From assembly GCF_000003605.2 (NCBI RefSeq), contig NW_003155237.1, forward strand, positions 302,605 to 348,645: a stretch of DNA of 46,041 bases, written 5' to 3'. How positions within the stretch are numbered: the first letter of the stretch is position 1; each line of letters starts with the position of its first letter. This DNA is from Saccoglossus kowalevskii. Its lineage: Eukaryota; Hemichordata; Enteropneusta; Harrimaniidae. Below are positions 35,031 through 46,041 of the stretch, one piece after another. The notes under the pieces are model-generated. The model saw nothing but the letters and a program-made list of their open reading frames with translations, did not search any database and was not told the origin of the DNA. Both the position numbers and the translations under genes were made by a program.

Positions 35031-35414
35031 TCATCTAAAAAAAACAGTAGCCCAAAATAATAATTTATATAAAATGTTCATTCTGTATAATAAATGGTTG
35101 ACGACACCAGTGTGCCCTGTGTATTAAATCATATTTTAAATAATGCATACACTCATATTATTGAAACACATTTATTTAGCACGCCATCAATGACCGGAGA
35201 CATAAAATTACCACAAAGCACAACACTTTAAACACTGCAAGGTGGAATTGTACACGAATCCGACATATGCCGACATTTCGAATACTTAAAAAAAATAGAT
35301 CAACTAAACTAACAGAAAAATAAATAATTGTTTATGCAAGGAATATATAAATAAATTTGTAATCCACTGCTTTGTGTTTCTTAAAATTTAGTTTGCCACT
35401 TTCAGAGATGGAGT

Positions 35415-35765
35415 GACCACAGCGTACTGACGACGCCCACTTTCTCAAACATAAAGCTATTTAAACACTGACCACGCCTATCTTCTCGCATACGGCAGTT
35501 ATGCTTAGTACATGTCCACATTCTCGTACACCGTGATAGTGTTACGCACCGAAGCACTGACTACGCACACTTTCTCACATACAAATTTAGTCACGGTTGT
35601 ACCACAATCCTTCAACAAAGGGACAGTTTTTAAACAAACACTAACCACGCCCACCATACCGCCCATGAAGTTGGCAACTTGAGCACTGACCACGCTTACT
35701 TTTTCAGACATTCCGTATTTGGATTTACCATGCGTATAAACACACGTAACTAAATTAAGAACCGG
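35415..35765. repeat. 88-bp satellite, locus A
   Basis: CACTGACCACGCC-type motifs at 35466, 35555, 35639 and 35684 (spacings 89, 84 and 45) are each followed by (A/T)CTTTCTCACATAC-like sequence. The same unit forms locus B at 41971-42260. The left LINE fragment is cut where this array begins. Confidence 0.65.
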
Positions 35766-37990
35766 ACACACTGTTGGATATAGTGTTTAGTGTATTTTGT
35801 CAGTGCATCTATGCTGCACTGCATAGCTTCCTGGGTCTGTGATACGATTAGGACATCATCTGCAAACAAAATGCAGTTTAGTTTTTGGCTGTTTAATTCA
35901 GGGGGGGTGCCATTTGCAGATTGTTTTCCGGCATGTCATTAATGAATAAACTAAATAAAGTTTGACTTATATTACAGCCTTGTTTTACCCTCATATTTGT
36001 TTTTACATCGTAGGATACTCCACTATACATATTTTTTATGAGGTTGTAAATATTTCCAATGATACCATATTTTTTCAATTTCCAATATAATTCATCACGC
36101 CACATGCTATCGAATGCCTTTTTATAGTCTACGAAGCATGCATACAATTTTTTTTACTTTTTGAGTGAATATACTTATCTACTATAGATTTTAGAATAAA
36201 TAAACAATCTGTCGTCCGTCTATTTCTACGAAAACCGAATTGATAAGGAGAGTATAAATTATTTTATTAATCTCTGATTTAGTGTGGCAGTGAATAGCTT
36301 ACCCAAGCTACTGGACTCCCCTGAAATTGTCTGGGTGTGATCATGATCCCTTTTTGTGTATTAAATACAATAATGCTCCCTTTCCACCCCTTAGGAAATG
36401 TTCCTGATTTTAAAACATTATTAAAAACAACAGTAATTGGTTCTATACGATAGTTCTGGCCATGCTTGATTAGTTATTTTGTCTTCGCCAGAAGACTTGT
36501 TTAATTTTAATTTCTTGACTACAGCTTTTACTTATTTTTTATTCTTTATTATTCTCTTTATTATTTTCCATCTCCCTAGTTTCATTAATTATTTTACTTT
36601 GAAAATCACTGTCATATTCACAGGTTTTACTATTTTTTAAGTTATTTAGATTTGTAAAGTGGTTGTACCACTCATCTGCTTGGATTATGTCATTGATTGG
36701 ACTAGTATCATTCTTTGAAAAGATTTTGAAATTTTTCCAATACTGTTTTGGGTTACTTTCTTGCGATGTAACTGAATCCCATAAATTTTGCTTATATTGT
36801 TTTCTCTTAATTTTTAAGATTTTATTCTATTTCTTTCTTAGTACCATAAATTGGACACGTATATGGCAGTCTTTGGGGTATTTCTCCACATAATTTGGCA
36901 GCTTCTTTGAATTTCTTTCTCAAATTCTAACAATCATCACCAAACCAATTCAGGACCTGTCTTTTTTGTGTTTTTTTCTTCATTTTGTTGTTACCTGACA
37001 TCTTGTGTTTAATTGTTTTCAGTGAATTATCAGCAGCAGTACAAATAATGTTTGTAAGTTCAGTTACAGAACTATCGATGTTATTGTTTTCATAATTAAA
37101 TGATACCAGCTAATTAATTATTTCTGTGCTGTGGAGTGCATCCTGGAATCTGTTAATCGGCGTAGTATCCCATAAATATCTATCTGGTAAAGGTGTACAT
37201 TTAATTTCATTGTTATCTGATGACAGTAAATCCCTTTTAGTTATTGCTAGTGAAATGGCACAATGATCAAATAAATTATTAATCTCATTTACTTTGAAAT
37301 ATTGGATATTTGAAAGGAAAGATTTGAATACTAAGGCGTAGTCTACTGTACTGGCACCCCCAGCAAAATTATAGCATGTAAATTTACCTAATAAATCTCC
37401 CGGTGTTCGACCATTCAGAATTAATAGATTGTTATTTTTATTCAATTCTAACAATTTTTTTACCAAAACTATTGACTTTCTGATCTTTATTGTTCCTACT
37501 TTTTATACTCATCATCAACATTGGCATTGGCATATAGGTACTATTATCATTAATTATATGATCTGGTAAGGTCTCAGTACGCACATTAAAATAGTCTTGT
37601 CTGTTATGAATGACTGAGTTTTCTGGAGGAATTTAAACAGAACATATATAAAGATCTAAATCACTATTAAATACTCTTTTACACCATAAGTAATCACCAG
37701 ATTTAACTTCAAATTTTGAAATATATTTTTTTAGTTGACCTTTGAAGAGGATAGCAACTCCACCAAATTTACTGTTCTTTTTTCTGTCACTCCTTAAATA
37801 ACTATAGCCATCTGAAGTAATTTTATTCCTTTCCTTTAGCCATGTCACTTGTAAACAAGTAATATCAAATCTTGAAATAAATGAGGAAAAATCTAAATCA
37901 CTACACTTATTCCCTACACTATGAATATTCCAAATAACTACTTTTAAACTACCGCCATTACTAAGACTACACTTCCCTCACAGTTCTATA
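35766..37990 (-). mobile_element. Broken non-LTR retrotransposon (APE endonuclease + RT), 3'-truncated
   Basis: Read leftward, it begins with an apurinic-type endonuclease domain (VVIWNIHSVGNK near 37950, then GGVAILFKGQ, GGASTVDYALV, and a DHCAISLAI motif near 37250). A decayed linker follows (QYWKNFKIFSKN). The reverse transcriptase then shows YSPYQFGFRRNRRTTDC, ACFVDYKKAFDSMWRDELYW, VKQGCNISQTLFSLFINDM and the catalytic FADDVLI near 35855. Several stops and frameshifts interrupt it. It ends just after the FADD region at the satellite, so the thumb and 3' end are missing. No poly-A tail is seen. The clade is not assigned, but the catalytic region differs from the Tx1-like element at 42263. 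Confidence 0.88.
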
Positions 37991-38218
37991 TTTGTTTTTT
38001 TTCTTGTTATGCACATACTAGTGTAGAAAGTAAAAGTGAAAATACAAAAATAAACAATCCTAATATGACATGAAAATGTAGATGTCAGGAATTCTCCGTG
38101 TGTTAGTTGATTACATACGTACAACATAAAATAATTTGAATAATTTATGAATCGACTGTATAATTGAAATCCTTATATCGATACATTAGAGATGCAATGT
38201 GGACGTGAACGTGGGGGA

Positions 38219-38423
38219 GTCGTCACCTGCGCATGCGTCAGATGGCCATAGCGTGTCATTGCGTTGTGTCGTCACAGAAAGCGCTGTCCCAGCACAGACG
38301 TGTAAAAGACGCCGACCCGCAGCGTCAATGGTGTCATTGTTTACAAACAAGCGTCTACCCGCTTTTAGCGTGTGTTGTTATCGTCGCTTGGGACTCAATT
38401 CCCGCGCGTGCGCAGGTGACGAC
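38219..38423. repeat. CpG-rich segment bounded by 19-bp inverted repeats
   Basis: GTCGTCACCTGCGCATGCG (38219-38237) pairs with CGCGTGCGCAGGTGACGAC (38405-38423), 18 of 19 bases. The 205-bp interval is the most CpG-dense in the window (AAGACGCCGACCCGCAGCGT). It could be a small foldback element or a promoter-like island. Short open frames across it look like chance. Confidence 0.6.
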
Positions 38424-40404
38424 CCTCCCGCTTTAATGATGAACTAAAAATACCATTCTTGCAACACACAGTTTAGAGTCCGCTTGATAACAATTTTCTA
38501 AAACGAATATTTTTTCATCGAACGAATACTGTTGGGCGTGCTGAGAAACCAGCACAACCATTTAGTTTACGATAAATCATAAACCAATTTTATCCCTAAC
38601 GTACAGTATCAAACAACAATGTTAAAAGTTAGAGTGTCGGAAATTGTCGCCGGTCCGTCGGTTCGAGACCGACTGATTTCGTGTAGGATCGGCAAACCAA
38701 TAGGTTCTTTTAACCGATAAAAAACATGCCACAGACCTACAGCTTTAGTCCTCTAAAATAAATTACCCGCCAAAAATTAATTACCCGCTCTCGAACGTAT
38801 TTCTGCGAAAACGTCAAATTTGGGTAATTTAAAAATCGTTACATAAAATCAGTCTAAACTTGCAATAATCTGTATTATGCTCGTGCGCACAAAACACTCC
38901 CTGTCGATGTTTAGTCGTAGTATTTCATTGCAAGGGCATTATTTTTTTTTATTAAATGTCAAAATTACTGCAAAAATCTGTGCCAGGCAAAAACCTACAA
39001 ACATCACTAAATAACTTAGATTTAGTATTATATTGGTATTTGGCATTTCCTCAATAAAATAGTGTCGAAATGTGAATATGTTAGAACCCCAAAGTGATTT
39101 CGAAGATAAACACAGTTACTGAATAGCAAATGAAAAATTAACGAATGAGTTAGTTAGTACCGGTAAACAGTCATTCGGCTAAGCTCCAGTTTGCATAGTT
39201 TTGATCAACATCATCGCCACATTTCACAACTAAACGCATCAAATACGATCTGATTCAAGTTTTATTTTTATAATTCAAGAAAACATGTGTCAAAATAAAA
39301 TTATTGTGGATATCGTTTAATAACAAATAAATTTGAACTTGGGAACCCACATTTGCATTGGTCTTTCTGACCTGGAGATGCAACACTGGTTTCTGTAGTT
39401 ATTTCTGTTATATTTATGCAATTATTAATTCAGTCAGCATCACTGACTCCTCATTTTCGCCGTCGTCACCAAAAGCTCTCCAAAACCGGCATTGTCCCTG
39501 GAAAGTTGACCCAAACGACCGGTCTCCGTACGCTCATATTCTATTACGCTGTTCCGCTTATTTTTCATGTCGATGACTACGTTAATCCGTGTAAATCCTG
39601 GATAGGATTAGGAAGAGTAGATCGTTGCAACATGTGCTATCCCAAGGACATGTCAGAATTCCTACTTGACTGAAATAACATGTGCCGATGCAGACGATGG
39701 AGATTTTTAGGCGTCAATCTTTGGTGACGACGTAAACGGGATTCTACAGGATCTCAGTGATTTTTGTGTTTTTCTGGAATTAACTGCAGAAACAAAACGT
39801 TATTTTTAAATCTAGGAACATTATAGAAGTTTCATTTTCCAAAGAATCATGCAGCCATTAAATTCGGATATAACTTCGAGCGCGTTGAAACTGGAAACTA
39901 ATCTTTTATTATTTGTAATTCCACTTAATAGTAAAATAATATCATTTCTTTTATTTTTTTAGATATGTGACATATGGTACAATGGTTAAGAACATGGAAT
40001 ACAAAATATGGAGTCGACGTGTTCGATTCGGTGAAAATAGATGTACAAATGGTCTGAAAATAGCATGTTTTGTTTATGAGCATTTACCAATATTTTCTAT
40101 GGTAATGTTATATATCTCTGTAAATTTTCGTCTTTATTAGTGTCTTACAGGTAAATTGACTGGGACACTTGTTCATGTCTAGAAATATTTAAATTATTTA
40201 CGATGAATACCAAACTAAAATATCGTCCTAAACTTATCTATGCTGCCTTTTACATGAAAAGGTGAGGAAAATCGAATTGTTTTGTCATAAAACGAGCAAA
40301 TTGACCAAACACACTCACGTACGCTCACATTTTAACATATGTTTTAAATAGTACTACAGGGGGGAAATATTCACTGGTTTATAAAACAAACAAACAATGT
40401 ATTA
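38424..40404. other. No gene recognised; one T-arm-like hairpin
   Basis: Mostly AT-rich and featureless. At 38657-38673 GTCGGTTCGAGACCGAC forms a perfect 5-bp stem with a 7-base TTCGAGA loop, the shape of a tRNA T-arm, but no D or anticodon arm is found. The open frame at 39358-39673 is unrecognised. Confidence 0.5.
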
Positions 40405-40505
40405 TATTGTGTATATTCGCTGGGTTTTAATTTAGAACATTCGCCTATCAGCGTACGATAACTAAAGTAAGCTTTATTAGTAACTGTGATTCAGCGAAAT
40501 GAGCG
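40405..40505. repeat. Diverged partial copy of the 41741 MITE interior
   Basis: GTATATTCGCTGGGTTTTAA and TATCAGCG resemble CATATTCACTGGGTTTTAAT and AGTCAGCG inside 41741-41957. Termini are not preserved. Confidence 0.45.
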
Positions 40506-41740
40506 AAACAGTATTTGTACAGCAGTCGTATTCGACACTCGACCCAGCCGCATCTCTGCTATTTTGGGAAAATTATAAGTAGTCTACTGTTATGGTAAAA
40601 CTGTAAAATACAATTTCGAGTTGTTACTATTACCCTAGTACTTTAGGGAATTTGCTTCACTTTTTCAAGTATTATCTTGATTTCTTACTTTTGTTTGCTA
40701 TACGATTATATTATTATAGATTATAAATTTAGTTGGGGACGATTATATGAGCAACGATGCCTGAATGTGTGTGTTTAAAGCATTGCCAACGTATTGTTCA
40801 GACCATGGTGAGATAAAACACTTTTCAATCAATTTGGAAGTAACGTGTTCGGTTACGAAAAGCGTCCTAAAAATTGGTACAGATTGGATTATCAAGTTTC
40901 CTTTTCATGAACTGTGCTATATCTGTATTTTGCTTCCATACAACTGGCAAAAAACAAACCGTGACCAATCGCGACCATCGCATAATGATCGATAATAATC
41001 GATATCACATATTACATAATGTTCTGCATTTTATCAATGTAAACACGAATACCCTCCATTTTCGCAAATAACGAAGTATTAACATTTATTTTGTTGCATT
41101 ATAATTCTCGTTTACTCACTGTGCTTTGTAAATAGCCGACACTAAGATCCGGCAAATTTGATCTGAGCCTCATCAAAGAAATGAGATAAAAAATTATATC
41201 TTAAAAATAATAATCAGTCATATTAATGGGTTATAAAACGAGCTGCATACAAAGAGACATAATCACATAGACTCTTTCTACTCAAATCACGCATTTCCCC
41301 CAAATTCAGTGATTGTAAACAACTTTTAATTGAGATAGTTAAGTCTCTTTGCTTGACACGTGAATTCAAACAATTGTTACTCGAAAGTTTGACCAATTAA
41401 TCTGCAATTGTTTGTTTGTTTTTTTCGCTGCGTCATAAATAAAAGGTTTTCAAGCCTTTAAATGGATAGCCACAGATTGTCAAAATCTATCGTGATCACA
41501 ATTCCTGGAAAGTCACACTTAGCGCTTTGTCTAGTAGTGACGTCACCGATAAAACAGACTGTACTTCATGTCTAAGTAGAGGAAGTATTCTTGCCTTTTG
41601 CCAGATATGCAGAGTCTATACTCACTATTAAAAAGAGATAAAGGATGCTAGTGTTGTATTTGTCTACGGTCCTTCCCTGTTAAAAGCAATGCTATGAATA
41701 AGTTACGCAGAAATCACGCTAACGTGCTCACATGTGGAAT
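40506..41740. other. Intergenic, nothing recognised
   Basis: AT-rich sequence with scattered short open frames and no repeat, RNA or protein signature that I can identify. Confidence 0.5.
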
Positions 41741-41957
41741 TACTGTAAAATGACTAATTTTCACTGGGTTTAAATTTCGCTGATTTACCATTTCAGGCAT
41801 ATTCAGTGGGTTTTAAATTTACGGTTTTATCATTTAGATAATGTGATCTATGCTAAATTTTTCATATTCACTGGGTTTTAATTTAGCGTATTTTCCAGTC
41901 AGCGAAATAAGCAAAATTAAAACCCAGTGTATAATTACATGTAATCCTTTTACAGTA
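41741..41957. mobile_element. MITE, TACTGTAAAA family, copy 3
   Basis: TACTGTAAAA (41741-41750) and TTTTACAGTA (41948-41957) are perfect inverted ends of a 217-bp element. A TTCACTGGGTTTTAA-type motif recurs three times inside (near 41760, 41808 and 41869) and once inverted as AAAATTAAAACCCAGTG, so the body is partly palindromic. Flanking TA would fit a TA target site. Confidence 0.7.
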
Positions 41958-41970
41958 CTAACTTAGGCTT

Positions 41971-42260
41971 TGACCACACCCACGTTATGAGACATTGTGT
42001 CACTAGCAGAAATAACGGTTACGTATAAACATATGGATTTAATACCAACTCTAACGTTGACCACGCCCACTTTACGTAACATTATGTCACTAACTCAGCA
42101 CAAACTGCGCACTTTTCGTCGCATATGGATTTACCAACTTGAACATTGACCACACCTACTTTATGAAACATTGTGTCATTAACAAATGGGAAAGTGCGCT
42201 CTTTTCGCATCTGGAGTTACCATCTTAAGCATTTAAACATATTTATGACCACGGCAAGTA
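41971..42260. repeat. 88-bp satellite, locus B
   Basis: TGACCAC at 41971, 42058, 42147 and 42245 gives spacings of 87, 89 and 98. Each is followed by (A)CCCAC(T/G)TTA(T/C)G and ACATT(G/A)TGTCA(C/T)TA. CATATGGATTTA recurs between units. It is homologous to locus A at 35415-35765. Confidence 0.75.
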
Positions 42261-42262
42261 CT

Positions 42263-44310
42263 TCATCGCTCACTCCAGACTTTAAATTTTGGCGATGGGC
42301 TCCGTAAGTGGATTAAAATTCAATATACAGTTGTGTTACGAACAATGGGCATGCGTCTCAATTTTTCACCTTGCAAAGGGGAGTCAGGCAGAGCTCTTTT
42401 ATTCATTATTTCTGCCGAGCTGTTCGTTATCTGTGTCAGAAAGTGTAATAATATTTGGGGTATTAATTTATTTAATAATGTTTTAAAGATTTCACAACTA
42501 GCAGATGATACAACATTCTTTCTTCATGGTTGTGTTATGTTCAGAATGTATTGAATGTATTAACTTTATTCTGTTTTGGAGCAGGTCTACGTTTAAACAG
42601 AGGGAAAACAATATAGCTAAGTTGTTAGGTTATCACAGGTATTTAGAGAAGAAACCTTCTCGGCTAAAATGGACTAATGAGCCTATTTATGCTCTAGGTA
42701 TTGGGTTTACACCAGATGATAAGTCTTCCTGTATGTTGAATTTTAATCCTAAGGTCAAGAAGTTAAAATCAGTTTTAAATATCTGGTCTCAACTTTATTT
42801 ATCGCTTGTTGGCAAGGTAACTATTATAACAAGACACTTGCCATTCCACGGCTATTGTATGTTGGTTCTGTTTTACCTGTGCCAATTTCTATTATTAATG
42901 AAGTAAACCGAGTAATTTATAATTTTCTTCGGTCGGGCAAGCGGGATAAAATAAGCAGAAAAATTATATGCACATCCATTAAGAAAGGTGGTCTAAATAT
43001 GCTTAATTTTGAATATCAAATAAGGGCGATTAAAGCTAGTTGGGTCAACCGACTGCTGTATTGTAAAGGCAGCTGGTGTCTTTTTCCTACGAGCTTATTT
43101 GAGAATGTATCTTTCAAAAATGTTATTTCGACAAAATACGATAAATCATATTTAAAAAAAATATGCCTTTATTTTATAACCAAGTTTTCAGTTATTACAG
43201 TGGTATAAACGTCACTCGGCGAATAACTAAGAATGAAGTGAAAAACGAATTCCTTTGGTTTAATAAATTTATTGTCACAACCAATAATAGCCCATTGTTC
43301 TATCAGCACTGGTATACAGCGGGAATTAAAAAGATTAGTGATCTACTAGATAATGAGTGTTTATTTTTAGAACCAAAAGTTTTTATTCAAAAATACCGAT
43401 TAAGATTTGCAGATTATATGAAATTTTACTCAATATTAAGGATGTCAATTCCTCGTGCATGGACATCTTTGCTCGGGTCTGATAGTGATGTGATACAGAA
43501 ACGTACACCTAAGATTATGATAAAAAATCCTTTTATCTGCAGTTCTTACAACAGATGCCACCTCCGGTCATTAAATCGAAACAGAGATGGAGTGAAATTT
43601 TGAATATACGAGTAGATACAGACTGGGACAGTTATTGCGTTCGAGTATGTCACTGATGTTAGGCCACAGTGCTTGCAATGGAAAATTTTACATAGAGAAT
43701 GTTTCCATGTAATGTAATGCTTTTAAAGTGGGGGGAAATGTCGTCAGATCAATGCGACTTTTGTTCAGCCCGCGACACAACAGTTCATTACTTTCATGAT
43801 TGCATTTTCACACACAGATTATGGGCCTCACTAGAATGCTGGTTATCGGCTGTTCTAGATGAGCGTATCAGTTTCTCTCGGAAGGACGTATTGTTATGCA
43901 TTAAAGATTCAAAAAAATGGTGGCATGTGTTAAACTTTTGTGTCTTGCACGCTAAGAATTGTATATACACGCGGAAAAAACAGGGTCATGACTTATTTTT
44001 GTTTCTTTTTATTTCTTATTTAAAGAATTCAATTTTTTTTTTTTTAGTTGAAAAATATATTTTTTGTAAAAGACACCAAGAAGAAAGATTTAATAGTACA
44101 TGGGAGAATTTCTATGTTTTTTTCTAGTCCCTACATGGATTTTGATGTTTTGATATTTAGAATTTCTTATGCAGTTAGGCTATCTTTGATCAGTTGTACC
44201 ACAGCATACAGTCCTGTGCGTTGTTTTATTGTGTATTGTAAATGTCTATTGTAAAATTATTTTGTATTATTAATACTGTAATAAATGTTTGAATAAAGTA
44301 AAAAAAAGTA
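42263..44310 (+). mobile_element. 5'-truncated Tx1/L1-like LINE remnant with 3' end
   Basis: It starts inside the reverse transcriptase (DFKFWRW, WIKIQYTVVL, MGMRLNFSPCKG). It continues with FIISAELFVI and the catalytic motif ISQLADDTTFFLHG near 42490-42530. The C-terminal region follows (NRVIYNFLRSGKRDKISRK, KGGLNMLNFEYQIRAIKASW). The last recognisable part is a CX2CX7HX4C zinc knuckle (CDFCSARDTTVHYFHDC, near 43760-43810). At least four frameshifts break it. The 3' UTR ends in AATAAAGTAAAAAAAA near 44291-44308, a retrotransposition tail. The AEL(L/F) and ISQ-ADDT wording is typical of the L1/Tx1 group as recalled. Confidence 0.88.
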
Positions 44311-44538
44311 CTTGCTGTTGATGTGTCATATTCTAAATTAGATGAATTTTATAACTAAAATTCTCCATAACGAAACGTAACGCATTGTTGATTTGTGTGA
44401 ACTTCAGATTACAGACAACAAATAAAGCCAGAACGCAAAACGCAAAACAGAAACACATAATCATTCAATCATGTGGGATAAAGTACGCGTGATCAAGATT
44501 GGACGAAAAATGTTGTATGCTTGAAATATTGTGGAAAG

Positions 44539-44690
44539 TTTGACTTTAACGGAAATGACGTTGATTGTGAACTGTTTGACTTTAACGGAAATGACGTTGA
44601 TTGTGAACTGTTTGACTTTAACGGAAATGACGTTGATTGTGAACTGTTTGACTTTAACGGAAATGACTGGTTGATTGTGAACTGTTTGAC
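44539..44690. repeat. 36-bp tandem repeat, about 4 copies
   Basis: The unit TTTGACTTTAACGGAAATGA followed by CGTTGATTGTGAACTG starts at 44539, 44575, 44611 and 44647. The first three copies are identical and the last has a small change (GACTGGTTG). The length is a multiple of three, so frames on both strands stay open through it. Near-identity indicates recent expansion. Confidence 0.9.
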
Positions 44691-45152
44691 AAAGTTCTTG
44701 GTAATGGTATTGTAATACGGTCAATTCAAGTCACTGGAAACAATGTTTTAGTTAGTTCGTCATTGTCAAAACAAATAATTCTTGGAGTAATGGGAAAACA
44801 CCATTCAGAAATAGTGTCTATATACAAAGTTTGAGGAAATAATTATTGACACAATTTTAGTATTGTGTAAATTTCATCTAACAAATAATGGATTTAATAA
44901 CGCACCATATATGAATGTTTGTAAAGTTGTAAACTAACTAATTGAAACTTGTAGCATGCATGTCTGTATGATGGTCTCTGCCAAGGCAATTACGGGTGCG
45001 TATATTATGTGGCATAAATCATTGCATAAATCATAAATATATTCCTGATTTTGTTGTTTTTATTACTTGCTTATTCTGAATGAAGAATATTTCTACAAAA
45101 TAAATAAAACAATTATTGAAAATTGCAATCACAAGAACTGTATTAGGCCAAA
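44691..45152. other. Intergenic, nothing recognised
   Basis: AT-rich sequence without identifiable features. Confidence 0.5.
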
Positions 45153-45352
45153 AAAAAATTGTTTTGTTGCCCTCAGCCACCGACCGAAAAATATGAAATA
45201 TCGGTTAGCGTTTTTCCCCCCATATACCTCGGCTATTTACGATACCCTTAGTTTTCACGAGTTTAAAAAAAAAATCCGACCGACCGACCCAATTTTTCAA
45301 TCTTCCGACTTGAGGCCTTATGGGTTGGACCGGTGAGGGCGCAATTGTTTTT
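45153..45352. mobile_element. Probable MITE with GCCCTCA / TGAGGGC ends
   Basis: TTGTTGCCCTCAGCCACC near 45165-45182 is inversely related to GGTGAGGGCGCAA at 45334-45346. The inside carries AAAAAATCCGACCGACCGAC. The 89-codon open frame over it (45067-45336) is explained by the repeat. The inverted ends are imperfect, so the call is tentative. Confidence 0.4.
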
Positions 45353-45499
45353 ACTGTTGCCTAAACGCGTTCCCAATTCGCATTGAATGTATTGTGCAGT
45401 TATACGTGTCAGTGATTATGTAATACTAGGTTGCTAAACCAATACTAAAAAGTAACCGTGCTTTGAAGTATTGCCGCCGCTACATGTACAGACTTTTAC

Positions 45500-45864
45500 C
45501 ACAGGAAGCCCAGGAACTATGATCAACTGTACATAGTCTCTATGAGCGGGGGGGGGGGGGGGGTATCTAGTGGCCACGCCTCCAACTGTGCCTTGCGTTC
45601 GGGCCAACCGTTAATTATTGGAGTCAATTTGTGGAGTTTTCTTGATTTATTCTGCAGATATAGGTAAAATATAAGTAAGGCTTTGGCGAAATTTGAAAGA
45701 GCAACTAATATTCCTCAACCTGTTATTTTATAGATTTTATCTTTCATTCTGTTGTCTGTTTATATGAGCTCGCTGGAGCCTTCATCCCTTGTCTATTTCT
45801 TACACTAGATGATACCAGCCGATACCCCCCCCCCGCGCTGATCATAGTTCCTGGGCTCCCTGTG
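45500..45864. mobile_element. Foldback element with 26-bp inverted arms and complementary G/C runs
   Basis: CACAGGAAGCCCAGGAACTA continuing TGATCA (45500-45525) pairs with the arm at 45839-45864 in 25 of 26 bases. Just inside each arm lie a run of 16 G (45548-45563) and a run of 10 C (45825-45834), also complementary, each bordered by TATC / GATA. The interior of about 260 bp shows no coding signal. Confidence 0.75.
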
Positions 45865-46041
45865 CTTTTACCTTGTCCCATGTATTTTCTACACGAGTCG
45901 ATGTCTTAGAAACTGCGCCCTCGGCGACGGATTCATTCAGACGCAAACTTGTTGAAAGTCATTAGTAGTCATTAGGCTAATCTAATGATGGCTAGAGATT
46001 GCCATTTACACATTCATATCAATAATAACATTATTATACAG

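Noticed and set aside
38199-38447. Short coding exon in the CpG-rich segment
   Set aside because: No family similarity and the frame is explained by high GC content; bounded by inverted repeats.
38657-38673. Functional tRNA gene
   Set aside because: No D arm, anticodon arm or 7-bp acceptor stem at proper distance.
35766-44310. The two LINE fragments as halves of one inverted element
   Set aside because: The minus fragment already includes the FADD motif and the plus fragment includes its own, different LADDT motif, so the RT parts overlap and belong to different clades.
44521-44715. EF-hand-like calcium-binding repeats in the 36-bp array
   Set aside because: DFNGNDVDCELF lacks the Gly6 and Glu12 pattern of EF loops, and no longer gene surrounds it.
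45067-45336. 89-codon open frame as a gene
   Set aside because: It overlaps a probable MITE with low-complexity A and CCGAC runs; no homology or splice context.

Overview
The window is invertebrate animal nuclear DNA. It is AT-rich and split into many short GT-AG exons, with abundant tandem repeats, small inverted-repeat elements and decayed LINE fragments. No bacterial, organellar or phage features are seen. Two genuine protein genes can be reconstructed exon by exon. Taxon is an inference: a real estrogen receptor (absent from well-studied arthropods and nematodes) with a sequence unlike vertebrate ESR1/ESR2 suggests an invertebrate deuterostome (hemichordate or amphioxus-like) or a lophotrochozoan.

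Region 1 (292-7578, + strand) holds the 3' end of a nesprin/SYNE gene: 13 exons, about 920 codons, with spectrin repeats, a Ser/Arg/Pro-rich linker and a complete KASH domain ending in PPPI. The gene begins upstream of the window. Region 2 (7579-13114) is intergenic, with two small inverted-repeat elements and degenerate tandem repeats.

Region 3 (13115-32543, - strand) is a complete estrogen receptor coding sequence: 7 coding exons, 602 codons, in frame across every junction. The DNA-binding domain is nearly vertebrate-like and helix 12 is intact. All three polar estradiol contacts of human ER-alpha are replaced: E353 to Gln387, R394 to Lys428 and H524 to Gln546. The gene converges tail-to-tail on nesprin, the same arrangement as human ESR1/SYNE1 and ESR2/SYNE2, so the pair appears to be an ancient linkage.

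The 12-kb first coding intron of the receptor contains a 2.6-kb array of about 124 copies of a 21-bp unit, open in several frames on both strands. It also carries several copies of a dispersed repeat with a roughly 148-bp internal period. Region 4 (32544-46041) is the receptor's 5' flank. It has no other recognisable gene. It holds a CpG-richer candidate promoter zone, an 88-bp satellite at two loci, two different broken LINEs (one on each strand), several MITE-like elements, a 36-bp array and a foldback element near the right edge.
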